Below the pieces are notes generated by a model. That model was given only the letters and a program-made list of their open reading frames with translations, did not search any database and had not been told where the DNA came from. From assembly GCA_903884105.1 (NCBI GenBank), contig CAISDJ010000060.1, positions 1-64,000 of the forward strand: DNA of 64,000 nt, given 5' to 3'. Source of the DNA: an uncultured Pseudomonadota bacterium (GTDB taxonomy: Bacteria > Pseudomonadota > Gammaproteobacteria > Steroidobacterales > Steroidobacteraceae). Made by a program: the position numbers and the translations under genes. Below are positions 1 to 7,780 of the stretch, piece by piece. Every line of letters begins with the position of its first letter. The first letter of the stretch is position 1.

Positions 1-257
1 CCAGATTGTGACATTTGCTTTATTCGTAAGATTTATTTAATAATACAAATTTGACAGCAATGACTTGACATTTTTGCAGGTGAGAAACCTTTTGTGTGTG
101 AGATATGTGGCACTCGTTTCTCTCAGAAGACGTACCTGAAGCAGCACAACGACCTGCATCATCCCAAAGAAGAGATCAAGAAGGAGCACAAGTGTGACAC
201 CTGCCAAAAGTTCTTCAGGCTCAAGGGACAGGTACGACACAGGTCCTAAATCAGGAT
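1..257. other. Eukaryotic-like DNA at contig end
   Basis: This stretch is clearly richer in A and T than everything after it and carries a zinc-finger exon with splice signals, so it does not belong to the bacterial chromosome that follows. The change of composition is abrupt and falls at the left end of a palindromic element (258-383). The likeliest explanations are a chimeric assembly join or a host read assembled onto a bacterial contig; real transfer into a bacterium would not be expected to keep intron borders. No bacterial gene was found here. Confidence 0.8.
80..231 (+). CDS. C2H2 zinc-finger exon (eukaryotic, partial)
   Basis: An open frame encodes the classic inter-finger linker GEKPF, then a full C2H2 finger (C-x2-C-x12-H-x3-H, beginning CEICGTRF), a charged spacer and the first half of a second finger (CDTCQKFF). 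It is bordered by a pyrimidine-rich AG acceptor (tttttgcag, ending at 79) and a GT donor (cag/gtacga at 232). The splice falls after the first base of the glycine codon of the linker, a usual phase for zinc-finger exons. The protein would be a nuclear DNA-binding factor. The source organism cannot be told from so little sequence. Confidence 0.75.
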
Positions 258-383
258 AACCTCTGCACAGGTTTCACGGCCGCGACGGCGAGCCATTTCG
301 TGCAGGGCGAGGCGCGACGGACCGCAGTGTACTGAATGTACACAAGGGAGACGCAACGCGGTCGCGAAACCTGTGCAGAGGTT
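258..383. repeat. 126-bp palindromic element with 18-bp inverted ends
   Basis: The ends are perfect 18-bp inverted repeats: aacctctgcacaggtttc at 258-275 and its complement at 366-383. Inside, the arms continue to pair imperfectly, and the middle holds the near-palindrome gtgtactgaatgtacac. There is no room for a transposase. It resembles the REP/MITE-like intergenic palindromes of gammaproteobacteria; that comparison is from memory. Its left end coincides with the switch from eukaryotic-like to bacterial sequence, so a multi-copy element may have caused a wrong assembly join. Confidence 0.7.
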
Positions 384-501
384 CCCTGGGGCGGCCCGGA
401 CGCACAGGGTGTGGCTCAGATCTCACGAACCACTTAAGGAATTTCCGCATCAGGCCGATCCCGGGCAGGTACCGATTTCAGGCTGCAGCGGCTCAAGGCC
501 G

Positions 502-531
502 TTCAAACAGTCATCGAATATGAGATATACT
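502..531 (+). promoter_or_regulatory. Possible sigma-70 promoter of the barrel gene
   Basis: TTCAAA (502-507) and TATACT (526-531) are separated by 18 bases in a locally AT-rich stretch about 145 bases before the start codon at 678. Each hexamer matches the consensus at four or five of six positions. This is a pattern match only. Confidence 0.3.
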
Positions 532-677
532 ACAATTAAAACAACAACTTCGGTTGCCAGTGTGGGTGTCTTCAGCGTGGCTTGCCGAGCATCTGCTTGG
601 CGGTCGAAGGCAGGCACCCGGTTGGAACGATCCAGCCTGCAGGTTCGATGATTGCCATTCAAAGGGAGTGTTACGTG

Positions 678-1361
678 ATGCGGAAAGCAGTAATCGCGAG
701 TGTGCTGATGGGAGCGGCGGCGATCGGATCGGCCGGGGTTGCCAGTGCGGATACGGCCTTGGCGTTGAAGGCGGGCACGCTCGGGGTGGGCGCGGAGCTC
801 TCGATCGGCATGACCGAAAAGCTCAACCTGCGTCTCGGCTATGCGTTCTTCGACTACAGCGCGACGCTCGAAGACACGGACGTGACCTACGATGCGGAAC
901 TGCAGCTGCGGAATCCTTCCGCGATGCTCGCATGGCACCCGTTTGCCGGCGGCTTCCACTTTTCCGTTGGCGCAGTTGGTGCCAGCACAAAGGTGGTCGG
1001 GGTCGGCGTTCCGACGGCCAACAGCTATTTCATCAATGGCAATACTTACAACGCGGCGCAGGTCGGCAAGGTCGATGCCACCATCGAGGCGAGCAACAGC
1101 ATCGCGCCGTATGTCGGGATAGGCTGGGGCAATCCGGTCGACACCGATGGCCGCTGGACGGTATTGTTTGATATTGGCGCTGTTTACTACGGCAGCAAGC
1201 CTGACGTTGTCGCCGTGGCCACCTGCGGTGCGACCCTGCCATCCCAGCTGTGCACCCGACTGCAGACTGACATCGCGGCGGAACGTCAGCAGCTCATCGA
1301 CGAAGTGGATACGCTGACGTGGTACCCCGTGATCAACCTCGGGCTCGCGTTCAAGTTCTAG
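678..1361 (+). CDS. Outer-membrane beta-barrel protein
   Basis: 227 residues. The chosen ATG follows the ribosome site aaagggag at 661-668 and gives a standard signal peptide (MRKAVIASVLMG..., predicted cleavage after GVASA). The mature part is a series of amphipathic strands (LRLGYAFFDY, FHFSVGAVG, APYVGIGWG, WTVLFDIGAVYYG) and ends LGLAFKF, with the terminal phenylalanine typical of BamA-inserted barrels. Length and layout fit the small eight-stranded barrel group often annotated as outer-membrane protein or porin family in gammaproteobacteria. Substrate is unknown. An upstream in-frame start at 582 would spoil the signal peptide. Confidence 0.8.
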   Translation: MRKAVIASVLMGAAAIGSAGVASADTALALKAGTLGVGAELSIGMTEKLNLRLGYAFFDYSATLEDTDVTYDAELQLRNPSAMLAWHPFAGGFHFSVGAVGASTKVVGVGVPTANSYFINGNTYNAAQVGKVDATIEASNSIAPYVGIGWGNPVDTDGRWTVLFDIGAVYYGSKPDVVAVATCGATLPSQLCTRLQTDIAAERQQLIDEVDTLTWYPVINLGLAFKF

Positions 1362-1380
1362 TCACTCAAGGCCGAAGACC

Positions 1381-1686
1381 ATGTACCGGATCGTGTGGGA
1401 ATTCGAAGTCAAACCCGAGCGGGCCCCCGAGTTCGTCGATATCTACGGACCGAACGGCAAATGGGCGACGTTTTTCCGCAAGAGCCCGGACCACGCCGGA
1501 ACGGAGCTGTTCCGTGGCACCTCGAATGCGCTGCATTTCGTCACGCTCGATTCGTGGCGCTCGCGGGTCGCCTACGAACAGTTCCGCAAAGCCAACGCCG
1601 ACGAGTACGCCGCGCTCGATGACTGGTGCGAACAGCTCATCGATCGCGAGCGTACGCTTGGCGTGACGGATGACGGGAGGGACTGA
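1381..1686 (+). CDS. ABM-domain (monooxygenase-like) protein
   Basis: 101 residues, the size of one antibiotic-biosynthesis-monooxygenase (ABM) dimeric alpha/beta-barrel domain. It opens MYRIVWEFEVKPERAPEFV, the typical first strand and helix, and continues with a second half around ALHFVTLDSWRSR. Members act as small cofactor-free oxygenases or as unassigned stress proteins; no substrate can be inferred. It starts 19 bases after the barrel gene on the same strand and may be co-transcribed. Confidence 0.7.
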   Translation: MYRIVWEFEVKPERAPEFVDIYGPNGKWATFFRKSPDHAGTELFRGTSNALHFVTLDSWRSRVAYEQFRKANADEYAALDDWCEQLIDRERTLGVTDDGRD

Positions 1687-1761
1687 AACAAGATGCGACC
1701 GGCGGGCTTTCCCCGCAGGAAGGCCGCTGGCAAGTAGGCCTATCGGCAAGTTTTCGACGCC

Positions 1762-2282
1762 ACGGGACACCGGCACGTGCAGCAGCAGGTGCGACACCGG
1801 CATCAGGCTAGCTTCAAGGGTTTCCGGTACGACTTCGGTGACGTCGGCCTTCTGCAGTTCATCGAGCTTCGTGTCGTCCTGGGTGCGCACCAGCACCGGC
1901 ACATCCGGGCGCAGCTTGCGTACGGACTTCAGGATACCGAGTTCGACATCGGGCTCCGCGAACGTAATGACGAGGGCGGTGCAGTGCTTGAGCCCCACCG
2001 CCTCGAGAATTTCAGTGTGCGCGCCATCGCCGTACACCACCGGATCACCGGCTTCGCGGGCCTGGCGCACGCGGCGCGGGTCCATATCGAGCGCAACGGA
2101 TTCGAAGCCCCGCTTTTACGGTACAAACGCGAGATCCTGAACAGCAGGATGCCGACCGCGAGCCGGCTATGCGTACGATTGAGATCGGCCTGGTCTGCGA
2201 GCTGCCGGAAGACGATGACGACCAGCGGGGGCGTGCCGAGGACACCGATGGCAACCACAATCATCGTGGTGATCAGCAAGCC
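1762..2282 (-). pseudogene. KefB/KefC-type K+/H+ antiporter remnant
   Basis: Two fragments of one family sit in different reading frames on the minus strand. The first (about 2279-2139) carries the membrane-domain signature RQLADQADLNRTHSRLAVG and stops at ILLF, where intact members continue QDLAVVP. The second (about 2109-1762) carries the middle and end of the NAD-binding RCK domain: DMDPRRVRQAREAGDPVVYG, ALVITF, LRPDVPVLVR, EVVPETLEAS. Everything between (most transmembrane helices and the Rossmann start, several hundred codons) is missing, and the frame changes at the join. The gene was therefore inactivated by an internal deletion plus frameshift. Confidence 0.75.
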
Positions 2283-2358
2283 CCAAGGTAGTCGGTGGGA
2301 GCACGGGAATGCAATCCGCGGGACAGGGAAATCGGCCACGGTCTGTTACGATCGACGC

Positions 2359-3504
2359 ATGCCTGCTGCCACCGCGTCCACGACCCTGCTTGCCATGGAG
2401 AACGGTGCCGACGGGATGACCCTGGGGCTCAAAGGTGACTGGCGGCTGGACAATGCGGCGGCCATCGCTTCGGCACTGGCAGAGGTGGGTGCGGCCGAGT
2501 CCCAACGCATGACGGTCGATTTCGCGGGGCTGACCGCCATCGATCTCCCTGGTGCGTGGTTACTGCGGCAGCACCTCGATGCGCTGCAGGCACGGGGCGT
2601 TGTAGTGGACATGGCAGCGCCAGTACCCGAGCCGTTCGCCTTCATCGCAGAGATCACCCGCGAGACGCCCGTTCCGGTGGCCAGTGAAGGGCAGGGCCTT
2701 CCCCTGCTTGCCCGCACGGTCGCGGCAATCGGGCGTGAATCTGTCGAGCAGGTCAAGGATGCCCGAGGTGCGCTCGGCTATCTCGGTCGCATTGTGCATA
2801 CCGGCGTTCAGGCCCTGGGCAGCGTGAAACGCCTCCGCCTGCCCGCCATCGTCAGGCAGGTGTACGAGACCGGCATTGCAGCTGTGCCGATCGTCTCGCT
2901 GATCGCGTTTCTCATCAGTGTGATCGTGGCATACCTGGGTGCGGACCAGCTCCGCCAGTTCGGCGCGGACATCTACACCGTCGATCTTGTGGCCGTCGCG
3001 GTGTTGCGCGAGCTCGGCGTCCTGCTGACGGCCATCATCGTGGCCGGCCGTTCGGGCAGTGCATTCGCAGCAGAAATCGGCGTGATGAAGTTGAACGACG
3101 AAGTCGATGCGCTCAAGTCCATCGGAGTGAATCCGCTTGAAGTGCTGGTATTGCCGAGGCTGATCGGCCTTGTCATTGCCATGCCGCTGCTCACGATCAT
3201 TGCGGATCTGATGGGCCTGGCCGGCGGCGCCATGCTCTCGTCCCTGCTGCTCGACATTCCGTTTTCCCAGTTCCTGCAACGCATGCAGGAAATCCTCGCG
3301 CCGACCACGTTCTGGGCGGGCCTCGTGAAGGCGCCCGTGTTTGCGCTGCTGATTGGAATGGTGGGCACCTATCGCGGCATGCAGGTGCGCGATTCCTCGC
3401 GCGAACTCGGCCGGCTGACCACGGTGGCCGTGGTGCAGTCGATCTTCCTCGTCATCCTGGCTGACGCCATCTTCGCAGTCGTATTCGTAGAGATCGATTT
3501 CTGA
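2359..3504 (+). CDS. MlaE-family permease with N-terminal STAS domain
   Basis: 381 residues. Residues ~15-110 form a STAS-like domain (LKGDWRLDNA, VDFAGLTAIDLPGAWLL); the rest is an MlaE/YrbE permease with helices at AAVPIVSLIAFLISVIVAYLG, LTAIIVAGRSGSAFAAEIG and the C-terminal pair. The GRSGSAFAAEIG loop and the EVDAL segment are family hallmarks. It is the inner-membrane subunit of a retrograde or anterograde lipid ABC transporter. STAS is usually a separate protein (MlaB) in enterics; here it is fused. The frame is open far upstream, but that part is antisense to the kef remnant, so the ATG at 2359 (alternative 2395) is preferred. First gene of a six-gene operon. Confidence 0.88.
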   Translation: MPAATASTTLLAMENGADGMTLGLKGDWRLDNAAAIASALAEVGAAESQRMTVDFAGLTAIDLPGAWLLRQHLDALQARGVVVDMAAPVPEPFAFIAEITRETPVPVASEGQGLPLLARTVAAIGRESVEQVKDARGALGYLGRIVHTGVQALGSVKRLRLPAIVRQVYETGIAAVPIVSLIAFLISVIVAYLGADQLRQFGADIYTVDLVAVAVLRELGVLLTAIIVAGRSGSAFAAEIGVMKLNDEVDALKSIGVNPLEVLVLPRLIGLVIAMPLLTIIADLMGLAGGAMLSSLLLDIPFSQFLQRMQEILAPTTFWAGLVKAPVFALLIGMVGTYRGMQVRDSSRELGRLTTVAVVQSIFLVILADAIFAVVFVEIDF

Positions 3505-4268
3505 TGGCGCCCGAACCCATCATTTCCGTGCGCAACCTGGTCAACCGCTTCGGGCGCCAGGTCGTGCACGAGGGTCTCGACCTCGATGTCATGCCTGGCG
3601 AAGTCCTCGGCATCGTGGGCGGGTCGGGCAGCGGCAAGTCCGTCCTCGTGCACACGATGCTCGGCCTGCGGCGGCCGACGTCCGGCGAGGTGCTGTTTGA
3701 AGGCAAGGAGATCAGCCAGCTGAGCGAACCTGAATTGCGTGCCGTAAAGCGGCGCTACGGCGTGACGTTCCAGCATGGCGCACTGTTCTCGGCGCTCACC
3801 GTGGCGGCCAATGTGCAGATGCCGATGCGCGAATACCTTGACCTGCCGAACGACGTCCTCGACCAGATCGCGATGCTGCGCATCCGCATGGTAGGGTTGC
3901 AGCCGGATGCAGTGGTCAAGCTGCCGTCCCAGCTGTCGGGCGGCATGATCAAGCGCGCGGCACTGGCGCGGGCACTGGCGCTCGATCCGACGCTGCTGTT
4001 CCTCGACGAGCCCACGGCCGGGCTCGACCCCATTTCCGCTGCAGCGTTCGACGAACTGGTCAACTACCTCCGGAAGAGCCTGAAGCTGACCATTGTCATG
4101 GTGACGCACGATCTGGACACCATCTTCGCCACCTGCGACCGGGTGGCCGTGCTGGTTGACCGGAAAATCATCGTCGATACGCTCGCCGGCATCGTGCAGA
4201 ATCCCCATCCGTGGATCAGGGAATACTTCCACGGTCCTCGTGCCCGCGCCGCCCGGCAGGAAAACTGA
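3504..4268 (+). CDS. MlaF-type lipid ABC transporter ATPase
   Basis: 254 residues, the usual MlaF size. Walker A GGSGSGKS, Q-loop FQHGALFSALTV, signature LSGGMIKRAALARALAL, Walker B LLFLDEPTAGLDP and the switch histidine in VMVTHD are all present, so it should be active. The FQHGALFSALTV stretch is typical for the MCE-linked ATPases. Start and upstream stop overlap as TGATG, indicating translational coupling with the permease. Confidence 0.93.
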   Translation: MAPEPIISVRNLVNRFGRQVVHEGLDLDVMPGEVLGIVGGSGSGKSVLVHTMLGLRRPTSGEVLFEGKEISQLSEPELRAVKRRYGVTFQHGALFSALTVAANVQMPMREYLDLPNDVLDQIAMLRIRMVGLQPDAVVKLPSQLSGGMIKRAALARALALDPTLLFLDEPTAGLDPISAAAFDELVNYLRKSLKLTIVMVTHDLDTIFATCDRVAVLVDRKIIVDTLAGIVQNPHPWIREYFHGPRARAARQEN

Positions 4269-4275
4269 AGAAGCC

Positions 4276-5211
4276 ATGGAACGAGACGCGAATTACGTTG
4301 CGGTCGGAGCCTTCGTGGTGCTGGTCATCGCGCTGGGGATCGCGTTCGTCGTGTGGTACTCGGATGCCCGCGACACGCGGGAGTTCCAGCCTTACGAGGT
4401 CTACTTCGGCGGCAGCGTCAGCGGCCTGAACGAAGGCAGCCCAGTGCGTTATCTCGGTGTCGATGTCGGCCGAGTGCGCCGCCTGACGCTCGATCGAGAG
4501 CAGCCTGGCCGCGTCAAGGTCGTGGTGGACGTTGATGATTCCGCTCCCGTGTCGGGCACGACCCGGGCCAGCTTGCGGCTGCAGGGCATCACGGGCCTGC
4601 TCTATGTCGAGTTGCGCCAGGAGCCGAGCGCGGCGGAGGGCATCGCGCTCAAGCAGGGTGAGCAGTATCCCATCATCGAGTCGGTGACCTCCGACCTGGA
4701 TGCGCTCATTGCCAGCCTCCCGGAGCTGGTGTCGCGGATCACCAGCCTGGTCGATCGCGTCTCGCAGGTCTTCTCGGAGGACAACGTGGTCGCCGTCACC
4801 GAAACGGTGGCGAGCCTGCGCGCGTCGACCAGGGACCTGCCGCAGACGGCCCGTGATGTCTCGGCCCTGATTGCCGAGCTGCATTCGACGGCCGACGAGA
4901 TGATGAAGCTCGCGGTCAGCTTGCGCGGGACGGCGGAGGAAGCCCGTCCGGAGATCCGCAAGGCACTGGCGCACTTTGCCGAAGTGGCGGACACGCTGGC
5001 GGGTACGGCGCGGCGGCTCGACGGTTTCGTCAACGACAGCCAGGGCAACCTCACCCGCTTCACGCAACAGGGCCTGTTTGAAGTCGAGCAGTTGTTGCGT
5101 GAAGGGCGCTCGGCGGCCCGCGAGTTCCGCGAGCTGTCGCGCAGCCTGAAGGACAATCCATCGCAGCTGTTGTATGAGCCGCCGACCGATGGCCTGGAGA
5201 TCGCGCAATGA
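4276..5211 (+). CDS. MCE-domain lipid-transport protein (MlaD family)
   Basis: 311 residues. One N-terminal transmembrane helix (YVAVGAFVVLVIALGIAFVV) anchors it in the inner membrane; the MCE domain follows at ~40-120 (FGGSVSGLNEGSPVRYLGVDVG ... GLLYVEL), then a long helical C-terminal region (~150-300) rich in heptads. It is the periplasmic lipid-binding ring subunit working with the two preceding genes. The helical tail is longer than that of E. coli MlaD, as in tube-forming MCE proteins. Start ATG at 4276 has gaagaag just upstream; the frame is open into the previous gene but that part is a shadow. Confidence 0.9.
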   Translation: MERDANYVAVGAFVVLVIALGIAFVVWYSDARDTREFQPYEVYFGGSVSGLNEGSPVRYLGVDVGRVRRLTLDREQPGRVKVVVDVDDSAPVSGTTRASLRLQGITGLLYVELRQEPSAAEGIALKQGEQYPIIESVTSDLDALIASLPELVSRITSLVDRVSQVFSEDNVVAVTETVASLRASTRDLPQTARDVSALIAELHSTADEMMKLAVSLRGTAEEARPEIRKALAHFAEVADTLAGTARRLDGFVNDSQGNLTRFTQQGLFEVEQLLREGRSAAREFRELSRSLKDNPSQLLYEPPTDGLEIAQ

Positions 5212-5852
5212 CATCTGTTTTCTGCCTTCGCAGCGCGCTGGTCCTCGGGCTGCTGGGCGGACTCGCCGCTTGCACCGGCTCGTTGTTCGACAGCGAAGCG
5301 CCCGTCACGCGAACCTACGTTCTGTCACCCGCTCCGACGCCTGCTTCAGTAGGCGCCGTTGCGGCGGTCGATGTCGTCGTGTCAGAGCCAACCTCGTCGC
5401 CCGGGCTGCACAGCGAACGTATTGCTGTCCTGCATCCTGATAGACACCTCGAGTACTACGCCGGCGCGCGCTGGGGCGGGACGGCCGCGGAAGTGATGCA
5501 GTCGTTGATCGTCGGCTCGATGCGCAATCAGCACCTCTTCCGCAGCGTCACTGCGGCATCGTCCGGCAATGCGGCTACGCACGTCGTGGATATCGAACTG
5601 CGTGATTTCCAGGCGGAGTATGCAGGTGGCCGCGATGCACCCATCGTCAAGGTGACCATCGTTGCCAACGTACTGCGCCTGACGGATCGCAAGCTGATCG
5701 CCGTCATTCCTGCCACCGCAAGCGTTCCGGCCAACGAGAATCGCCTGACGCAGGTGGTTGCGGCCTTCGAGGCGGCAGCCCAGCAGGTTGCGCTCAGTGT
5801 CAGTCGAGACACTGCCGCGGCGCTCGCCGACGACCGCGGCAGCGCACGCTGA
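5208..5852 (+). CDS. ABC-type transport auxiliary lipoprotein (PqiC-like)
   Basis: 214 residues with a lipoprotein signal: hydrophobic run ALVLGLLGGLAAC with lipobox LAAC. The mature part has features of the ABC_trans_aux/PqiC (DUF330) family: RTYVLSP near the start, the conserved HPDRHLEYYAGARWGGTAAE segment and DIELRDFQAEY. Such outer-membrane lipoproteins partner MCE transporters. Overlaps the MCE gene by four bases (ATGA). With no MlaC in sight, this set is closer to Pqi/Let or actinobacterial-type arrangements than to canonical mlaFEDCB. Confidence 0.85.
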   Translation: MTSVFCLRSALVLGLLGGLAACTGSLFDSEAPVTRTYVLSPAPTPASVGAVAAVDVVVSEPTSSPGLHSERIAVLHPDRHLEYYAGARWGGTAAEVMQSLIVGSMRNQHLFRSVTAASSGNAATHVVDIELRDFQAEYAGGRDAPIVKVTIVANVLRLTDRKLIAVIPATASVPANENRLTQVVAAFEAAAQQVALSVSRDTAAALADDRGSAR

Positions 5853-6410
5853 ATGCCGGCACTCGTCTGTCATCCTGCGACGCCGTGTGATGCGATCACG
5901 GCAGTGACGGCTGACGCCCGCTGGCTCCCCGATGGCCGGCTGGGCTTCTACTACGTGCTCGAAGGTCGCCCAACCCAGGTCAGGTTACCGGCGCTGGCTC
6001 AAGCGGATCGCGCCGATGAGCTGTGGCGGCACACCTGCTGCGAGGCCTTCGTCACTGGATCCACGGCAGGTGCGTATACCGAGCTCAATTTTTCGCCGTC
6101 CGGTGCCTGGGCGGCTTATCAGTTCACGGCCTACCGTGAAGGCATGCGGCCGGTTGCCGTGGTCGCCGATCCGGTCATCGACGTGCGGATCACCGAGGAT
6201 CGCATTGAGCTCGACGCGCTCATCGGTTCGCGCTCCGTGCCGCTTCGAGAAGAAGGGTTGCACCTCGGGCTGAACGTCGTCATCGAGGAGCTGTCGGGCG
6301 TGCTTTCCTACTGGGCGCTGGTTCATCCCGTGGCACGCCCGGATTTTCATCATGCGGACGGCTTTCGCATTGCGCTGGCCGCGTCCGTTTCCGACCCGCA
6401 GAGGCAGTGA
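5853..6410 (+). CDS. DOMON-like domain protein
   Basis: 185 residues starting on the base after the lipoprotein stop. The all-beta pattern with DELWRHTCCEAFV, YTELNFSPSGAWAAYQF and HPVARPDFHHADGF matches the DOMON-like sugar/haem-binding fold family seen as a lone domain in proteobacteria. No signal peptide is visible, which is unusual for DOMON proteins. Function unknown. Its position ties it to the lipid-transport operon and to the following NamZ-like gene. Confidence 0.75.
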   Translation: MPALVCHPATPCDAITAVTADARWLPDGRLGFYYVLEGRPTQVRLPALAQADRADELWRHTCCEAFVTGSTAGAYTELNFSPSGAWAAYQFTAYREGMRPVAVVADPVIDVRITEDRIELDALIGSRSVPLREEGLHLGLNVVIEELSGVLSYWALVHPVARPDFHHADGFRIALAASVSDPQRQ

Positions 6411-7615
6411 TGTTGTGCGGAATTGATCGATTGCTGGCCGATCCAGGCGTGCGCGCACCCCTCAAGGGAAAGCGGGTCGCCTTGCTTGCGCATCCGGCTT
6501 CGGTGACGGCCACGCTCACGCATTCGCTGGACGCGCTTGCCGCATTGCCCGACGTGCAACTGACCGCGGCGCTCGGGCCCCAACACGGGCTGCGCGGCGA
6601 CAAGCAGGACAACATGATGGAGTCACCCGACTTTGCGGATCCGGTGCACGGCATTCCTGTCTTCAGCCTCTACGGCGAAGTCAGGCGGCCCACCGCCGCG
6701 ATGTTGGCGACGTTCGATGTCCTGCTCGTCGACCTGCAGGACCTCGGTTGCCGTATCTACACGTTCATTACGACACTTCGCTATGTGCTCGAAGCGGCTG
6801 CGAGCCACGGCAAGTCTGTCTGGATTCTGGACAGGCCGAATCCCGCGGGCCGGCCCGTCGAAGGCTTGCGACTGCGAGCTGGTTGGGAAAGTTTCGTCGG
6901 TGCGGGTCCGTTGCCGATGCGTCACGGTCTCACGATGGGCGAGCTCGCGCAGTGGTTCGTCAAGACGCTCAAGCTGGACGTCGATTGTCGAGTCGTTCCG
7001 ATGTCGGGCTGGCAACCGGAGGAGGCTCCGGGCTACGGTTGGCCGCTGCTGACCCGTTCGTGGATCAATCCCAGTCCGAATGCACCCACTGTATCGATGG
7101 CGCGCTGCTACGCAGGGACAGTCATGATCGAGGGCACGACCTTGTCGGAAGGTCGCGGCACCACTCGTCCTCTCGAGTTGTTCGGCGCACCGGACCTCGA
7201 TGCCCGGAACCTGTTGGCACGGATGCAGGCACTCGCGCCGCAGTGGCTCGAAGGCTGCGTGCTGCGCGAATGCTGGTTCGAGCCCACATTTCACAAGCAT
7301 GTCGGCACGCTGTGCGCTGGCATTCAGATCCACGTCGACGATGGTGCCTATGACCACGGTGCATTCCGCCCATGGCGCCTGCAGGCACTGGCGTTCAAGG
7401 CAATCAGGACGCTTCATCCGGACTACGCACTGTGGCGCGACTTCCCCTATGAATACGAGCACGGGAAGCTGGCCATCGACGTGATCAACGGCAGTGAGCT
7501 GTTGCGGGAATGGGTGGACGACCGAACTGCGTCGCCCGGCGATCTCGAAGCACTCACTGTCCCCGATGAACGCAGCTGGCTGGAGGAGCGGCAGCCCTTC
7601 CTGCTCTATCGCTAG
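6410..7615 (+). CDS. DUF1343 / NamZ-like exo-muramidase
   Basis: 401 residues. Family landmarks: LLAHPASVT, GPQHGLRGDKQDNM, VLLVDLQDLGCRIYTFITTL, LDRPNPAGRPVEG, SPNAPTVSMARCYAGTVMIEGTTLSEGRGTTRP and the C-terminal HPDYALWRDFPYEYE. Bacillus NamZ of this family is an exo-beta-N-acetylmuramidase in peptidoglycan recycling. Here there is no signal peptide, so a cytosolic sugar-recycling role is more likely. The ATG overlaps the preceding stop (GTGATG), making it the sixth gene of the run. Confidence 0.85.
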   Translation: MLCGIDRLLADPGVRAPLKGKRVALLAHPASVTATLTHSLDALAALPDVQLTAALGPQHGLRGDKQDNMMESPDFADPVHGIPVFSLYGEVRRPTAAMLATFDVLLVDLQDLGCRIYTFITTLRYVLEAAASHGKSVWILDRPNPAGRPVEGLRLRAGWESFVGAGPLPMRHGLTMGELAQWFVKTLKLDVDCRVVPMSGWQPEEAPGYGWPLLTRSWINPSPNAPTVSMARCYAGTVMIEGTTLSEGRGTTRPLELFGAPDLDARNLLARMQALAPQWLEGCVLRECWFEPTFHKHVGTLCAGIQIHVDDGAYDHGAFRPWRLQALAFKAIRTLHPDYALWRDFPYEYEHGKLAIDVINGSELLREWVDDRTASPGDLEALTVPDERSWLEERQPFLLYR

Positions 7616-7678
7616 CGCGGTGAATCCAACCCCCCGCCGACGTTGATCCCGCGCCGCACCATCACGTGTCGCCATGCG

Positions 7679-7718
7679 GGAATGCAAAATTCAAGTTTTC
7701 TGGAATGCAGAATTCAAG
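7679..7718. repeat. Tandem 17-bp direct repeat, possible operator
   Basis: ggaatgcaaaattcaag (7679-7695) and ggaatgcagaattcaag (7702-7718) differ at one base and start 23 bases apart, about two helical turns. Each contains GAAT-N5-ATTC dyad symmetry. They lie 63-102 bases before the ATG of the exported protein at 7781, in an otherwise empty intergenic stretch, so a regulator-binding role is plausible. Confidence 0.45.
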
Positions 7719-7780
7719 CGTTGTAGTCTACGTGGGCACCCATTTATTTCCGGGCGCGCATCAAGGGTGGGGAAGCACTG

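Noticed and set aside
1777-2358. N-terminal extension of the STAS-permease reading frame by ~194 codons.
   Set aside because: The extension is antisense to the kef remnant and has no protein-like pattern; the homologous part begins near 2359.
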